Below are positions 33,829 to 42,768 of a stretch of 64,000 nt of DNA, one piece after another. Within the stretch, counting starts at the first letter, position 1. Each line of letters opens with the position of its first letter. A model generated the notes under the pieces. It saw nothing but the letters and a program-made list of their open reading frames with translations. It had not been told where the DNA came from and searched no databases. The stretch is taken from assembly GCF_000429705.1 (NCBI RefSeq), contig NZ_KE386942.1:327241-391240 (forward strand), given 5' to 3'. Position numbers and translations under genes: made by a program. The stretch is from Alteribacter aurantiacus DSM 18675 (lineage in GTDB: Bacteria; Bacillota; Bacilli; Bacillales; Salisediminibacteriaceae).

Positions 33829-35162
33829 CTTCTTTCCTCTTCCCTATCAAAACCTTTTAACTGTGCGGCATATACAAATGGTTGATGACTAATCTTTTCG
33901 TAAGCAATGGGATCGATTCCCTTAAACCCCTTATACCCCGGGGCGAAATTCACTTCTATAAAATACAATTTCCCGCTCTGGTCAATACCAATATCTAACC
34001 CAAGGTCGCCAAAATGATCATGTGGGAATGCTCGCTCTACTGCATCACATAAGGAAAGAGCGAAGTCTACAACATGTTCTCGTGTTACGTTTGAACAAGT
34101 GTCACGAATCGCTGTTTCAAACGTAACCACCCCTCCGCCTTTTGAAAGGTTGGTTAGCTTTTCCCCTTGTGCAGCCACGCGGCATTCAATTCCACTACAA
34201 ATCCATGCTCCATGATTTTTTTGCATATGAACTCTCATATCAAAAGGGTTACCTTTATATTGTAAAAACGCAATCCAGGGTTGCAAGATGTACTTTTTTC
34301 TTTTATACCGAACCCCCTGTAAAAACAATTCCAAGGCACTCTTCTCAAGCTCCATCTTTAGCCCTGTCTTTCGTTTACGATAATCGTAAACTAGAAACAT
34401 GTCACCCTTATGTCTATTGATAAACACGAGCCCCTGTCCCTTTAATCCTCTCGTTGGCTTCAGAACGATTGCCTGTTCGTTTTCCAGCGTTTCTACCACA
34501 TCTTCGGCCGTGCGCACACGTCTGCTTGTGATTAACCGGCCTTTAACGAACGACTCAGTTCTTAATCGCTTTTCAACCTTTAACTTGCTATAACGCTTGG
34601 TGTTAAAGGCTGTTCCTCCTTGCTGGTGAAACCGCGTTAATAATTTTCTTATTCGTTTTAAAGGAGGGGTACGTACGAACAACACCTCTGGCAGAGGTAC
34701 TTTGACATCTGTCCAACGGTTGTCTTCCCCATCAAAAACAAACCCGTTTACAGTAGTTGATTCCCAATCAATTTGATTTGGTTTTAATGCGACAAAAATT
34801 CCACCAACTACTGACTGTGATTCCTTTCTTAAGTCGTTTATCACATTTTTCATGTCCGTAACTAAAATTCCTGTTACTGGGCCTAACTTCACGTGCTTTT
34901 TTGTTACTACTAGTTGATAGAGTAACGAAGACTGCACGTACAAATAGGAAAGAAGTTCGTTCGACATGTGAACAGCAAAGGGGTTCTTTTTGCTTCCGTC
35001 TTCCCCTTTTCTGATCTTTCTGCGTCTTACTGAAACATGGGTAGATAGCAGACCATGATGAACCCTCTTTATTTTTCTCTTTCGTTTTTGAAGTCTTTTT
35101 GGCACGATCATCTGCATTCCTGGTTGATTCATCGGAACGATTTGTATCCAATACGAACGCAT
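33825..35162 (-). CDS. YheC/YheD-family ATP-grasp protein (paralogue C)
   Basis: 445 residues with the family order: MRSYWIQIVPM start, LGPVTGILVTD, PLPEVLFVRTP, AIVLKPTRGLKGQGLVFINR, GNPFDMRVHMQKN, ECRVAAQGEKLTNLSKGGG (RVAAQG, not RVAGKG) and FGDLGLDIGIDQSGKLYFIEVNF. I chose ATG 35162 because AAGGAAGGA is seven bases upstream; the open frame runs 24 codons further. It is first in a two-gene operon with the short ATP-grasp. I found no sporulation-type -10 in its upstream region, unlike its relatives. Confidence 0.85.
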   Translation of the reverse strand: MRSYWIQIVPMNQPGMQMIVPKRLQKRKRKIKRVHHGLLSTHVSVRRRKIRKGEDGSKKNPFAVHMSNELLSYLYVQSSLLYQLVVTKKHVKLGPVTGILVTDMKNVINDLRKESQSVVGGIFVALKPNQIDWESTTVNGFVFDGEDNRWTDVKVPLPEVLFVRTPPLKRIRKLLTRFHQQGGTAFNTKRYSKLKVEKRLRTESFVKGRLITSRRVRTAEDVVETLENEQAIVLKPTRGLKGQGLVFINRHKGDMFLVYDYRKRKTGLKMELEKSALELFLQGVRYKRKKYILQPWIAFLQYKGNPFDMRVHMQKNHGAWICSGIECRVAAQGEKLTNLSKGGGVVTFETAIRDTCSNVTREHVVDFALSLCDAVERAFPHDHFGDLGLDIGIDQSGKLYFIEVNFAPGYKGFKGIDPIAYEKISHQPFVYAAQLKGFDREEERR

Positions 35163-35540
35163 CGTAAAATCCTTCCTTCGTAAATGGGATACATTAAAAT
35201 ACGTAACCATTGATGGCCTTGCTTTACCAAACACCTACTAGCCTTAGGGATTTCAACTCATAGAAGAGCAGGTAAGACGAGAAAAAGCCGCCCAATTTGA
35301 TAACGGGTTCGTTTCCTATCACAAAACGTCAATTTGCATAGGGAAATGCAAACCAAAACGTAATCCTTTTTGCGCTATTAAAATGTAGAGCAATTTGTTA
35401 GCCTAGAGGATTAAAAACATTAGAAATAGAAAGGGTTTCTACCCTTGCTATTTTGTTTTTAATTGCTAATTATTGGGATTGCGTATTACGAAGTTTGCAA
35501 ACCAATTCCGCCCTCTTATATCAACTTTTGCTTAGGTATC

Positions 35541-35727
35541 ATAGGCGGAGAATTTCCTCCTAATGTGGATAAAGGAGGTTAAGAGGCGAAGATAAGCGGA
35601 GATATTCCCGTTAACTGCTCTGAATAAGACAAAATCTAAAGATTTGGATAATATAAGCGGAAAAACTCCCCTTATTATTAAGGAAATATGGGTATTTATC
35701 AATTTAGACGGAATTCCTCCCTTTATT
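35541..35727. repeat. Four phased GCGGA repeats
   Basis: Four units resembling ATAAGCGGAGAAATTCCCCTTAT, each with partial dyad symmetry, start at about 35541, 35592, 35653 and 35702 (spacing 50-61 bp). The core ATAGGCGGAG also occurs, inverted, in the 41-bp units at 17044 and 18337. Confidence 0.6.
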
Positions 35728-35903
35728 TTTCAAACACAGTGAAATTATCATTCAGTTATAACAGTGCTTAACCAATATTTTCTGTATATCAATTTGTAAG
35801 TAAAAATGTAGTGTGGCTATTGTATCCCCGCATTTTAATAGACAAATTGCATTACAAATCCCCCAAAAATAATGATCGAAATCCCTTTATATCAACAAAA
35901 ATA

Positions 35904-35934
35904 GACCTTCAAATTTCCAAACAATTTGAAGGTC
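35904..35934 (-). terminator. Terminator of the acyl-CoA synthetase gene
   Basis: GACCTTCAAATT and AATTTGAAGGTC, a perfect 12-bp stem, followed on the minus strand by TATTTTTG. Confidence 0.85.
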
Positions 35935-35990
35935 ATTTATAATGTTTGCGATAGTTAACGGAACCCGTTACCAATTTGGTAGGCTCTCTT

Positions 35991-37637
35991 TTATACTTTA
36001 TCCATCTTCACCTTTTTAACGGCTTGTTCTTTTAGCCTGAACTTTTGAATTTTACCAGAAGCGGTCATCGGATATTCATCTACAAATTCGATGTAGCGAG
36101 GAATTTTGTACTTGGCGATCTTCCCGCTAAAGTAGTTACGGATCTCATCTGCCGTAGCCGTCTCTCCGTCTTTTAAAATAATCCAAGCAGAGACTTCTTC
36201 TCCATACTTTTCATCCGGCACACCAACAATTTGAATATCAAGCACTTTTGGATGCTGATAAAGAAATTCTTCGATCTCACGAGGGTATATGTTCTCCCCC
36301 CCACGAATAATCATGTCGCGAAGGCGGCCCGTCACTTTCACATAACCTTCCTCGTCCATCACAGCCAAATCCCCAGTTTTAAGCCAACCGTCCTCAGAAA
36401 TCACCTGACTCGTGGCAACAGGGTCTTTATAGTAACCTTTCATCACATGATAGCCTTTCGTGATCAATTCTCCCTGCTGGCCGCGAGGGACTTCTTCATT
36501 TGTTCCCGGATGAACGATTTTCACTTCCACATTCGGAAGTGCTCGGCCCACCGTCTCCGTTTTACGCTCCAGCGAATCATGTACACGGGTCTGGGTAATA
36601 ACCGGAGAAGATTCCGTTTGCCCGTAAGCAATTGTCATTTCCCCTGCTCCCATCTTCTCCATGACGCCTTTCATGACTTCTACAGGACAGTTGGAACCTG
36701 CCATTATTCCCGTTCGAAGGGCAGAAAAATCATAAGACGCAAGGTCTTTTTCATTCAATTCTTTTATAAACATCGTTGGTACACCGTGAAGAACCGTACA
36801 TTTTTCTTGATCCACCGCTTTTAAAACATCGCTAGGCTTAAACTCCTCCACCGGAACCATCGTCGCACCGACGCTCACGCAAGCCAAGGTTCCAAGTACA
36901 CAACCGAAACAGTGAAAAAACGGTACAGGAATACACATACGATCCTCACTCGTTAAATTCATGCACTCCGCTATGTTTCTTGCATTGTTAATCAAGTTTG
37001 AGTGAGTAAGCATGACGCCCTTCGGAAAGCCTGTCGTTCCTGACGTGTATTGCATGTTGATGACGTCATCAGGCTCCAAACTGCTTGTGCGCTCCTCAAG
37101 CTCTGAATCAGACACCTCTTCGCCTAACGCAAGCAAATCAGACCAACTCCACACACCTGGGTGCCGATCATGACTCATTGTAATAACGTTCTTTAAAAAT
37201 GGCAGTCGTTCCGATTGCAATTGACCTGGCTCACATTCTCTAAGCTCCGGCGCCACGTCATAGAGCATGTCCAAGAATGATGTGCCTTGATGATCGTCCA
37301 TTAAAATAAGCGTTGTGGCATCGGACTGCTTAAGTAAAAACTCCATTTCTGCCGTTCGATAATTCGTGTTAACGGTTACAAGAACTGCCCCCATTTTGCC
37401 CGTTGCGAATTGAGTGGTAACCCATTCCGGTTTGTTCGTCGCCCATATGGCTACATGTTCCCCACGCTCAATGCCAATCTTCATTAATCCTTTGGCGACT
37501 TTTTGACACGATTGATCAAATTCTTCATATGTAAGACGCAATCCACGTTCAGGATACACAAGTGCTTCTCGATCGGGCTTACTTGACGCGACGTCTTGCA
37601 AAACCTTTCCAACGGTTGAATGAATCATCTCTGCCAT
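35991..37637 (-). CDS. AMP-forming acyl-CoA synthetase (YngI-like)
   Basis: A 548-residue ANL-superfamily ligase that activates a carboxylic acid to acyl-AMP and then acyl-CoA. Motifs are YTSGTTGFPKGVMLTH (about 190-205), YGQTESSPV (about 330), the GWLKTGDLAVMDEEGYVKVTGRLRDMIIRGGENIYP block (about 410-445) and the catalytic Lys in MTASGKIQKF near 530. The opening MAEMIHSTVGKVL resembles B. subtilis YngI, a sigma-E-controlled mother-cell gene. ATG 37637 follows GGAGG by about ten bases. It lies between two spore-type ATP-grasp genes. Substrate chain length is unknown. Confidence 0.87.
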   Translation of the reverse strand: MAEMIHSTVGKVLQDVASSKPDREALVYPERGLRLTYEEFDQSCQKVAKGLMKIGIERGEHVAIWATNKPEWVTTQFATGKMGAVLVTVNTNYRTAEMEFLLKQSDATTLILMDDHQGTSFLDMLYDVAPELRECEPGQLQSERLPFLKNVITMSHDRHPGVWSWSDLLALGEEVSDSELEERTSSLEPDDVINMQYTSGTTGFPKGVMLTHSNLINNARNIAECMNLTSEDRMCIPVPFFHCFGCVLGTLACVSVGATMVPVEEFKPSDVLKAVDQEKCTVLHGVPTMFIKELNEKDLASYDFSALRTGIMAGSNCPVEVMKGVMEKMGAGEMTIAYGQTESSPVITQTRVHDSLERKTETVGRALPNVEVKIVHPGTNEEVPRGQQGELITKGYHVMKGYYKDPVATSQVISEDGWLKTGDLAVMDEEGYVKVTGRLRDMIIRGGENIYPREIEEFLYQHPKVLDIQIVGVPDEKYGEEVSAWIILKDGETATADEIRNYFSGKIAKYKIPRYIEFVDEYPMTASGKIQKFRLKEQAVKKVKMDKV

Positions 37638-37738
37638 TTGTTGAACGCCTCCTTTAGTCAAAACCAGTTAGATCAATTATATCGACCTTGACGGCACGGG
37701 GTCAAATTATTTTCAGAATGTTTAAAACCATGCGATAA

Positions 37739-37771
37739 AAAAGACCCGAGCACAATACTTGGATCTTTTAC
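37739..37771 (-). terminator. Terminator of paralogue D
   Basis: AAAAGATCC pairs with CGGGTCTTTT with a mismatch, then six T residues on the minus strand. Confidence 0.7.
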
Positions 37772-37779
37772 CATATCGC

Positions 37780-39102
37780 TTATTTCCCCATTACCTGAAA
37801 CCCTTGTTTTTGAGTGGCATACAAGAGAGGCTGTGCTGCAATTCGACGATAGGCTTTCTTTGAGATCCGTTTGAAACCGTTAAACAAGGGAAGACCGTTC
37901 GCTTCGATAAACCAAAGCTTTCCTTCCTCATCCATCGCGATGTCCATTCCGATATCAGCAAAGCACTCATTAGAAAAGGCTTGATCCAGGGCGTTTGCCA
38001 TTGTTTTAGCAAATGCTATAATCGCCCTCTTTGCTTTTTTCCTCTCTTTTCGAGAGCCTTCCAGCACCTTTCTTAAAGGTAGTGCTATTCCATCTTTGGC
38101 AAGGTTGGTTACATATTCTCCAGATGAAGCAACCCGGCACTCAATCCCATTGCACACCCAATCATTGTTGTTCTTTTGCATATGAACACGAATGTCATAT
38201 GGCGACCCATTATGCTCTCTTAGCCTAAGTTTCTTTTGAACGATGTATCGTCCTCTAATAACCTTTTTTTGTGTAAGTAAGTGAGAAAGTTGCTGAAGTG
38301 TGAGAAGTAATTTTCCAGCAGTTTTCGACTTGCTATAATCATAAACTTCGAATGCTTCGGGACTCACCTTACTAATAAATAATATTCTTCTACCTTTCCC
38401 GCCGACGCGTGGTTTCATAACCACTTCATGGTGTTCGTCGAGCATCTCAAAGACGTCCTCTTCTGACGTTACGGGACGAAAATCAATGATGTTTTCTTTT
38501 GCCAAATGTTGCTTAAGCAACAATTGATCAACTTCTCCCTTAAAAAGAGGCTTGGAATTAAAGATGGTTCCACCTAATTTTCGATAACGTTGGACAACGT
38601 CCTCTCGAAACCTTGCCCCTCTTCGGTAAATCACTTCTGGAAAAGGAACCGTGGTGTGTATCCACTTTCCTTGATTGGCATGATATACGTATCCCTCTAC
38701 TGTCTTTGTATCCCAATTCATCGTTTTAGGCTTGAAGACAATGAACACCCCGCCTACTTTTTCGTATTGCTTTACCCTACTATTACCGGCTTTATGAGGC
38801 TTAAAGACCGTCATGCCACTTAAGGGGCCAACCTTGAGTGTTCTTCCATCCGTCTGCATTTGATAAACGATGTCATCAATAAAGTAAAGAGCTTTGTAAA
38901 TATTTGTTGAGACTTTAATTCTAAATGGGTCATCTTTTGTTCCAGTATTTAACAATCTATTTTCACTGTTGATCACACAGCTTTCTTTTAACAATCCATG
39001 TTGAAGATTGTTTACCTTCTTAAACTCCTCATAGATCCAAGATGAAACTGCTACTTCGTTTTCAGTCGAACAATCTTCTTCGATTTTTATCCAATACAAC
39101 AC
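37780..39102 (-). CDS. YheC/YheD-family ATP-grasp protein (paralogue D)
   Basis: 440 residues: (L)YWIKIEED start, VGPLSGMTVF, PFPEVIYRRG, then VVMKPRVGGKGRRILFISK, GSPYDIRVHMQKN, ECRVASSGEYVTNLAKDG and FADIGMDIAMDEEGKLWFIEANG. The glycine loop reads RVASSG, not RVAGKG, so it is the most diverged of the four long copies around the nucleotide loop. I chose GTG 39102 since AAAGGAGG precedes it and the start aligns with the paralogues. It lies just beyond the terminator of the nonulosonic acid operon on the same strand. Confidence 0.84.
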   Translation of the reverse strand: MLYWIKIEEDCSTENEVAVSSWIYEEFKKVNNLQHGLLKESCVINSENRLLNTGTKDDPFRIKVSTNIYKALYFIDDIVYQMQTDGRTLKVGPLSGMTVFKPHKAGNSRVKQYEKVGGVFIVFKPKTMNWDTKTVEGYVYHANQGKWIHTTVPFPEVIYRRGARFREDVVQRYRKLGGTIFNSKPLFKGEVDQLLLKQHLAKENIIDFRPVTSEEDVFEMLDEHHEVVMKPRVGGKGRRILFISKVSPEAFEVYDYSKSKTAGKLLLTLQQLSHLLTQKKVIRGRYIVQKKLRLREHNGSPYDIRVHMQKNNNDWVCNGIECRVASSGEYVTNLAKDGIALPLRKVLEGSRKERKKAKRAIIAFAKTMANALDQAFSNECFADIGMDIAMDEEGKLWFIEANGLPLFNGFKRISKKAYRRIAAQPLLYATQKQGFQVMGK

Positions 39103-39246
39103 TCCCCCTCCTTTCTCCCCAATAAGCAATACACATAGAGGTGTATATCCTAAATGACGTTACACCTTATCCTATTAGGAGGAAGAGAATGATGTATGGA
39201 TAAATACCCTTGGATAGCCTGCCCATTCTTGTAAAATAGGCAAAAT

Positions 39247-39287
39247 AAGGACGCTCTTCTTGACCAAAAAACAAGAGAGTCGTCCTT
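39247..39287 (-). terminator. Terminator of the neuC-neuB operon
   Basis: AAGGACGCTCTTCTTG and CAAGAGAGTCGTCCTT pair with two mismatches; the minus strand continues TATTTTG. Confidence 0.8.
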
Positions 39288-39292
39288 TTGTG

Positions 39293-40408
39293 CTAAATCC
39301 ACTGTTTCATTTGTTCGACAATAAACAACGCCGGTGACGAGACAACATCATAAGGATTGTCCTTAGTAGTAAGTTTTAGAGACGCAGCTTCTTTAATTGC
39401 TTTAGCGATAGCGTCACCATCATAGTCAACATGAATCACATTTTGGCCACATTCCCGATTTCTTTGACGCTCCCCTACATTCACGAATGGAAGTGAGAAA
39501 AATGGCGCCTCAATAATGCCACTACTCGTATTCCCTACTAAAACGTCCGCCTGTGATAGAAGATAGAGATACTCATTAGAGGACAACGTTTCTTTATAAT
39601 GAACATGCTTATACCTCTTTACAAATCCGCTCAAGTGTCTCCGGAAAACCTGTCCTCCTGCGTCACTATTCGGACCAATACATACAATTGACCAGTCCTG
39701 AAAAGGCACTACCCCTTCAATAACACGTTGAACTTGCTCATCGAAGTCCAGCTTCCCTTTTGAATCCGGATGGACAGCCAGAACGAGAAGTCTCCTTTTC
39801 TTCCAACCCTTCACTTGTTCTAGAAGGGGAGACGCCTTTTCTAAACGAAGCGCCTCCATGTCATGCTTTCTAAGAGACCCACTTACCGCCACGTGATCCC
39901 CTATTTCACCCATGTCAATCAGCCGTTCTTTTGATTTCTCCGTTGCGGTGAAATGATACATACTTAATTTTGAAATCGCATGTCGGACGTTATCATCAGC
40001 TGAGCCTGATTGTTCCCCGCCATGAAGATGAACAGAAGGGATGTTTTGATAATGGCTTGCAATCGCAGCAGCAAGCATCTCACCACGATCTCCTAGTAAA
40101 AGAACAGCATCGGGCTTCTCACGCTGAAAGAGTTCAGCAAAATATAACGTCCCTACCCCTACCGTCTGACTCATCCCGACCGTTGTGTCATCCCGAAACA
40201 GGATGGACGGGGTAGCGACCAGAGAAAATCCGTCTTTTCTAATCGCCTCCACTGTCATCCCATATTCTGGTAGTAGGTGCATTCCGGTCGCGACTAGTTT
40301 AAGAGAAAAGTAAGGGTCTTTATCCAGCGCATATAAAAGAGGACGATAGATTCCATAGTCCGCCCTCGTCCCTGTTACGCAAAGAATCGTCTTAGCTACC
40401 ATCCCCAT
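39293..40408 (-). CDS. neuC: NeuC/LegG-type hydrolysing UDP-sugar 2-epimerase
   Basis: A 371-residue GT-B-fold hydrolysing 2-epimerase that releases UDP and turns an N-acetyl-glucosamine-type sugar into the manno sugar used by NeuB. Motifs are VTGTRADYGIYRPLL (about 10), LLLGDRGEMLAAA (about 104), HLHGGEQSGSADDNVRHAISKLS (about 123-145) and NTSSGIIEAPFF (about 300). In this locus the likely substrate is UDP-2,4-diacetamido-6-deoxyglucose (LegG role). GAGGTG lies seven bases before ATG 40408, inside the end of neuB, so translation is coupled. It is last in the operon. Confidence 0.9.
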   Translation of the reverse strand: MGMVAKTILCVTGTRADYGIYRPLLYALDKDPYFSLKLVATGMHLLPEYGMTVEAIRKDGFSLVATPSILFRDDTTVGMSQTVGVGTLYFAELFQREKPDAVLLLGDRGEMLAAAIASHYQNIPSVHLHGGEQSGSADDNVRHAISKLSMYHFTATEKSKERLIDMGEIGDHVAVSGSLRKHDMEALRLEKASPLLEQVKGWKKRRLLVLAVHPDSKGKLDFDEQVQRVIEGVVPFQDWSIVCIGPNSDAGGQVFRRHLSGFVKRYKHVHYKETLSSNEYLYLLSQADVLVGNTSSGIIEAPFFSLPFVNVGERQRNRECGQNVIHVDYDGDAIAKAIKEAASLKLTTKDNPYDVVSSPALFIVEQMKQWI

Positions 40409-41450
40409 CTAGTGTCACCTCAAAATCTCCCCACTGAAGTGGCTCTCCTTTTTTCATGTCTCTCGCTATACGTTTCCCTATGACTCGTTCAAAGTCAGCA
40501 GCCGAAAGCGTGTGCTCGGGGCGTAAATAAATCAAATCTCCTTCTTCGACCACACTTCCCGCTTTCTTGTCTATGTTTAAATAAATCCCTCTTCTCACTA
40601 GTGGCTTCGTCCCCACCTCGGACGGTTGGATCGCTTTTTTCTCTTCTCCCATGGCCTTTTCTACTATTCTAATTTGTTTAATGAGCGTTTTTAGCTCTTC
40701 TGGTGTAATGGATGCTTTATGGTCTGGCCCTGGTAAATGACGATCCAACGTAAAATGCTTCTCCAAGATCGTGTAGCCTAGGGCATTCGCCGCAAGAGCC
40801 ACCTCCGTACTTGAAGTATGATCGGAGAGTCCAATGGGACATGAAACATACTTTTTTAGCAAATGAATCACATTCAAATGGACATCCTCAGGTGGAGTAG
40901 GATAAGCAGAAGTACAATGAAGAAGAGCGATTGGCGTTTGCCCCATGAGTTGGATCGCCTTCTCGATTTCTTCTATTGTCGTCATCCCACTTGATAAGAT
41001 AACAGGCTTATGAAACGTCGAAAGTTTTTTTAATAAAGGATAAAACGTAATGTCACCGCTTCCGATTTTGTATGCTTCAACACCCAAGTCTTCTAGCATA
41101 TCGGCACTTTGAAGGTCAAACGGCGTAGCTAAAAAAAGGATTTCTTGTTGCTCACAGTGCTTTTTTAACTCTTCAAATTGGCTTTTACTTAACTGGTAAT
41201 GTAAAAGCATCTCTTTTTGGGAGGAATACCCGCCACCGGATTTTTGATACTGAACCAACTCGGATTGGTCTGTTACAAGGGACTCTGTATGATAGGCTTG
41301 AAACTTCACCGCATTGGCCCCAGCTTCTTTCGCATGATCGATCAATTGTTTAGCCTTTTCCACCGATCCATTATGGTTCACGCCAATCTCCGCGATAATA
41401 AACATGGGGTTTCCAGGTCCAATGGGCTTGCCGTTAATGGAGAATGTCAT
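40392..41450 (-). CDS. neuB: NeuB/LegI-type nonulosonic acid synthase
   Basis: A 352-residue enzyme condensing phosphoenolpyruvate with a manno-configured amino sugar to a nine-carbon sialic-type acid. It has a TIM-barrel NeuB domain (about 15-270; IIAEIGVNHNGSVEKAK at the start, KIGSGDITFYPLL, LSDHTSSTEVALAANALG, EKHFTLDRHLPGPDHKAS) and a C-terminal SAF/antifreeze domain (about 285-345, RRGIYLNIDKKAGSVV). With a LegC-type aminotransferase and NeuC beside it, legionaminic acid is a better guess than sialic acid. It overlaps neuC by 17 bases and follows the aminotransferase by 2. Confidence 0.93.
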   Translation of the reverse strand: MTFSINGKPIGPGNPMFIIAEIGVNHNGSVEKAKQLIDHAKEAGANAVKFQAYHTESLVTDQSELVQYQKSGGGYSSQKEMLLHYQLSKSQFEELKKHCEQQEILFLATPFDLQSADMLEDLGVEAYKIGSGDITFYPLLKKLSTFHKPVILSSGMTTIEEIEKAIQLMGQTPIALLHCTSAYPTPPEDVHLNVIHLLKKYVSCPIGLSDHTSSTEVALAANALGYTILEKHFTLDRHLPGPDHKASITPEELKTLIKQIRIVEKAMGEEKKAIQPSEVGTKPLVRRGIYLNIDKKAGSVVEEGDLIYLRPEHTLSAADFERVIGKRIARDMKKGEPLQWGDFEVTLDGDGS

Positions 41451-41452
41451 CG

Positions 41453-42568
41453 TTACGCCTCCTTATCTATGTTCTCTTTCAATCCTTCAATCACATATCG
41501 CTGTTCTTCTGGCATTAACATTGTATGAAAAGGAATCGCTAACGTCCGCTTTGACATCGCTTCACTTATCGGGAAATCCCCTTCCTTATAACCAAACCGA
41601 TCCACATAACTTTTCTGCAAATGAATCGACGGAAAATACGGCTTCGTCTGAATCCCTTTGTCCCCTAACTTTTCTATGATTACCGCTCGTTCCACCGCTT
41701 TAGGAAGGATCACGATAAACACAAACCAGCTCATGTGGCACTTACTTAAAACAGATGGCAACGTCACATCCACATCATATTCTTGAAGAAGTTGTTTATA
41801 ACGATTGGCCACCTTTTCTCGTTTTTGCAAAATGTCATATAGTCGCTCCATCTGACCGACACCAACGGCCGCTTGAAGCTCGGACATTCGGTAGTTATAG
41901 CCGATTAGATCGTGATCAAGCCACTGATTATCCGGGCTTCTCCCTTGATTTCGTAAGGTTTGCGCTTGAAGGGCAACATCCTGTCTGTTGGTCACCAACA
42001 TTCCACCTTCACCCGTTGTGATCTGTTTGTTTGGGTAAAACGCGTACACACCTACGTCTCCGATTAAACCAGCATACTCACTACCCCATTTTGCTCCTAT
42101 CGCCTCACAAGCATCTTCAATGACTCTTAAATCATACTTTCTAGCAATTGCCATGATCTGATCCATATCGCACGGTTGACCAAACACATGGACGACTAAG
42201 ATCGCTTTTGTACGCTCGGTAATCGCTCCTTCGATTAAATATGGATCCATATTCAACGTAGTAGGATCAATATCAACGAACACTGGCTTTACTTTTTCAT
42301 AGACTAAACAGTTCCCTGACGCAATAAAGCTATATGGTGTAGTAATGACTTCATCGCCATCTTTAAGACCAAGAGCCTTTACTGCCACATGTAAAGCGCT
42401 CGTGCCGCTATTCATAGCAACAGCATACTTGGCATAGAACCTTTCTTTAAATAACGCTTCAAATCGCTTTGTTTTTTCCCCGATACTCAACTGTCCTGAG
42501 TTCATCACTTCCCTTACATACCGTTTCTCTAGATTTGTAAGATCGGGCTTTGATAGTGGAATAAACAT
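41453..42568 (-). CDS. DegT/DnrJ/EryC1-family sugar aminotransferase (LegC-like)
   Basis: A 371-residue PLP enzyme that aminates a 4-keto nucleotide sugar. Motifs are MNSGTSALHVAVKALGLKDGDEVITTPYSF (about 53-82), EDACEAIGAKW (about 157), and the PLP-binding Lys in AFYPNKQITTGEGGMLVTN (about 182). It is first of three genes, with AGAAGGGTTG upstream of the ATG. The divergent gene 200 bp away encodes the 4,6-dehydratase that would supply its substrate, so UDP-4-amino-4,6-dideoxy-GlcNAc is the expected product. Confidence 0.88.
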   Translation of the reverse strand: MFIPLSKPDLTNLEKRYVREVMNSGQLSIGEKTKRFEALFKERFYAKYAVAMNSGTSALHVAVKALGLKDGDEVITTPYSFIASGNCLVYEKVKPVFVDIDPTTLNMDPYLIEGAITERTKAILVVHVFGQPCDMDQIMAIARKYDLRVIEDACEAIGAKWGSEYAGLIGDVGVYAFYPNKQITTGEGGMLVTNRQDVALQAQTLRNQGRSPDNQWLDHDLIGYNYRMSELQAAVGVGQMERLYDILQKREKVANRYKQLLQEYDVDVTLPSVLSKCHMSWFVFIVILPKAVERAVIIEKLGDKGIQTKPYFPSIHLQKSYVDRFGYKEGDFPISEAMSKRTLAIPFHTMLMPEEQRYVIEGLKENIDKEA

Positions 42569-42723
42569 GGTTCAAACAACCCTTCTGATATCAAAAATAG
42601 TGTAACTCTTATTAATGAATGCCAAGGGCAAGAAATGGCTTGGACCATTGACACTACTACCGCTTCAATCACTCCTATTTTTTGAAAATAGATTCCTAAC
42701 TAGAGCAACTTTGTCCATCCGCT

Positions 42724-42732
42724 CATAAGGTA
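42724..42732 (+). promoter_or_regulatory. Sporulation-type -10 (CATAAGGTA) before the dehydratase operon
   Basis: CATAAGGTA fits CATANNNTA, 36 bases before the ATG. The nearest AC upstream is 14 bases away, somewhat short for a sigma-K spacer. Confidence 0.42.
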
Positions 42733-42768
42733 TTTAAGAGTAACTATAAAAATAGAGGTGGCAGTCTG

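Larger units (their letters stand above)
35163..35990. other. Long intergenic region with phased repeats
   Basis: 828 bp without a gene. The first 380 bp show nothing I can name. From 35541 to 35727 there is a phased repeat array, listed separately. The end holds the terminator of the acyl-CoA synthetase gene. Confidence 0.6.

Noticed and set aside
35541..35727. CRISPR array
   Set aside because: The units are degenerate and only four, spacers are not unique inserts of fixed length, and no cas genes are present.
36231..36824. 197-codon plus-strand ORF
   Set aside because: It is antisense inside the acyl-CoA synthetase; His/Phe-rich composition is typical of a shadow frame.
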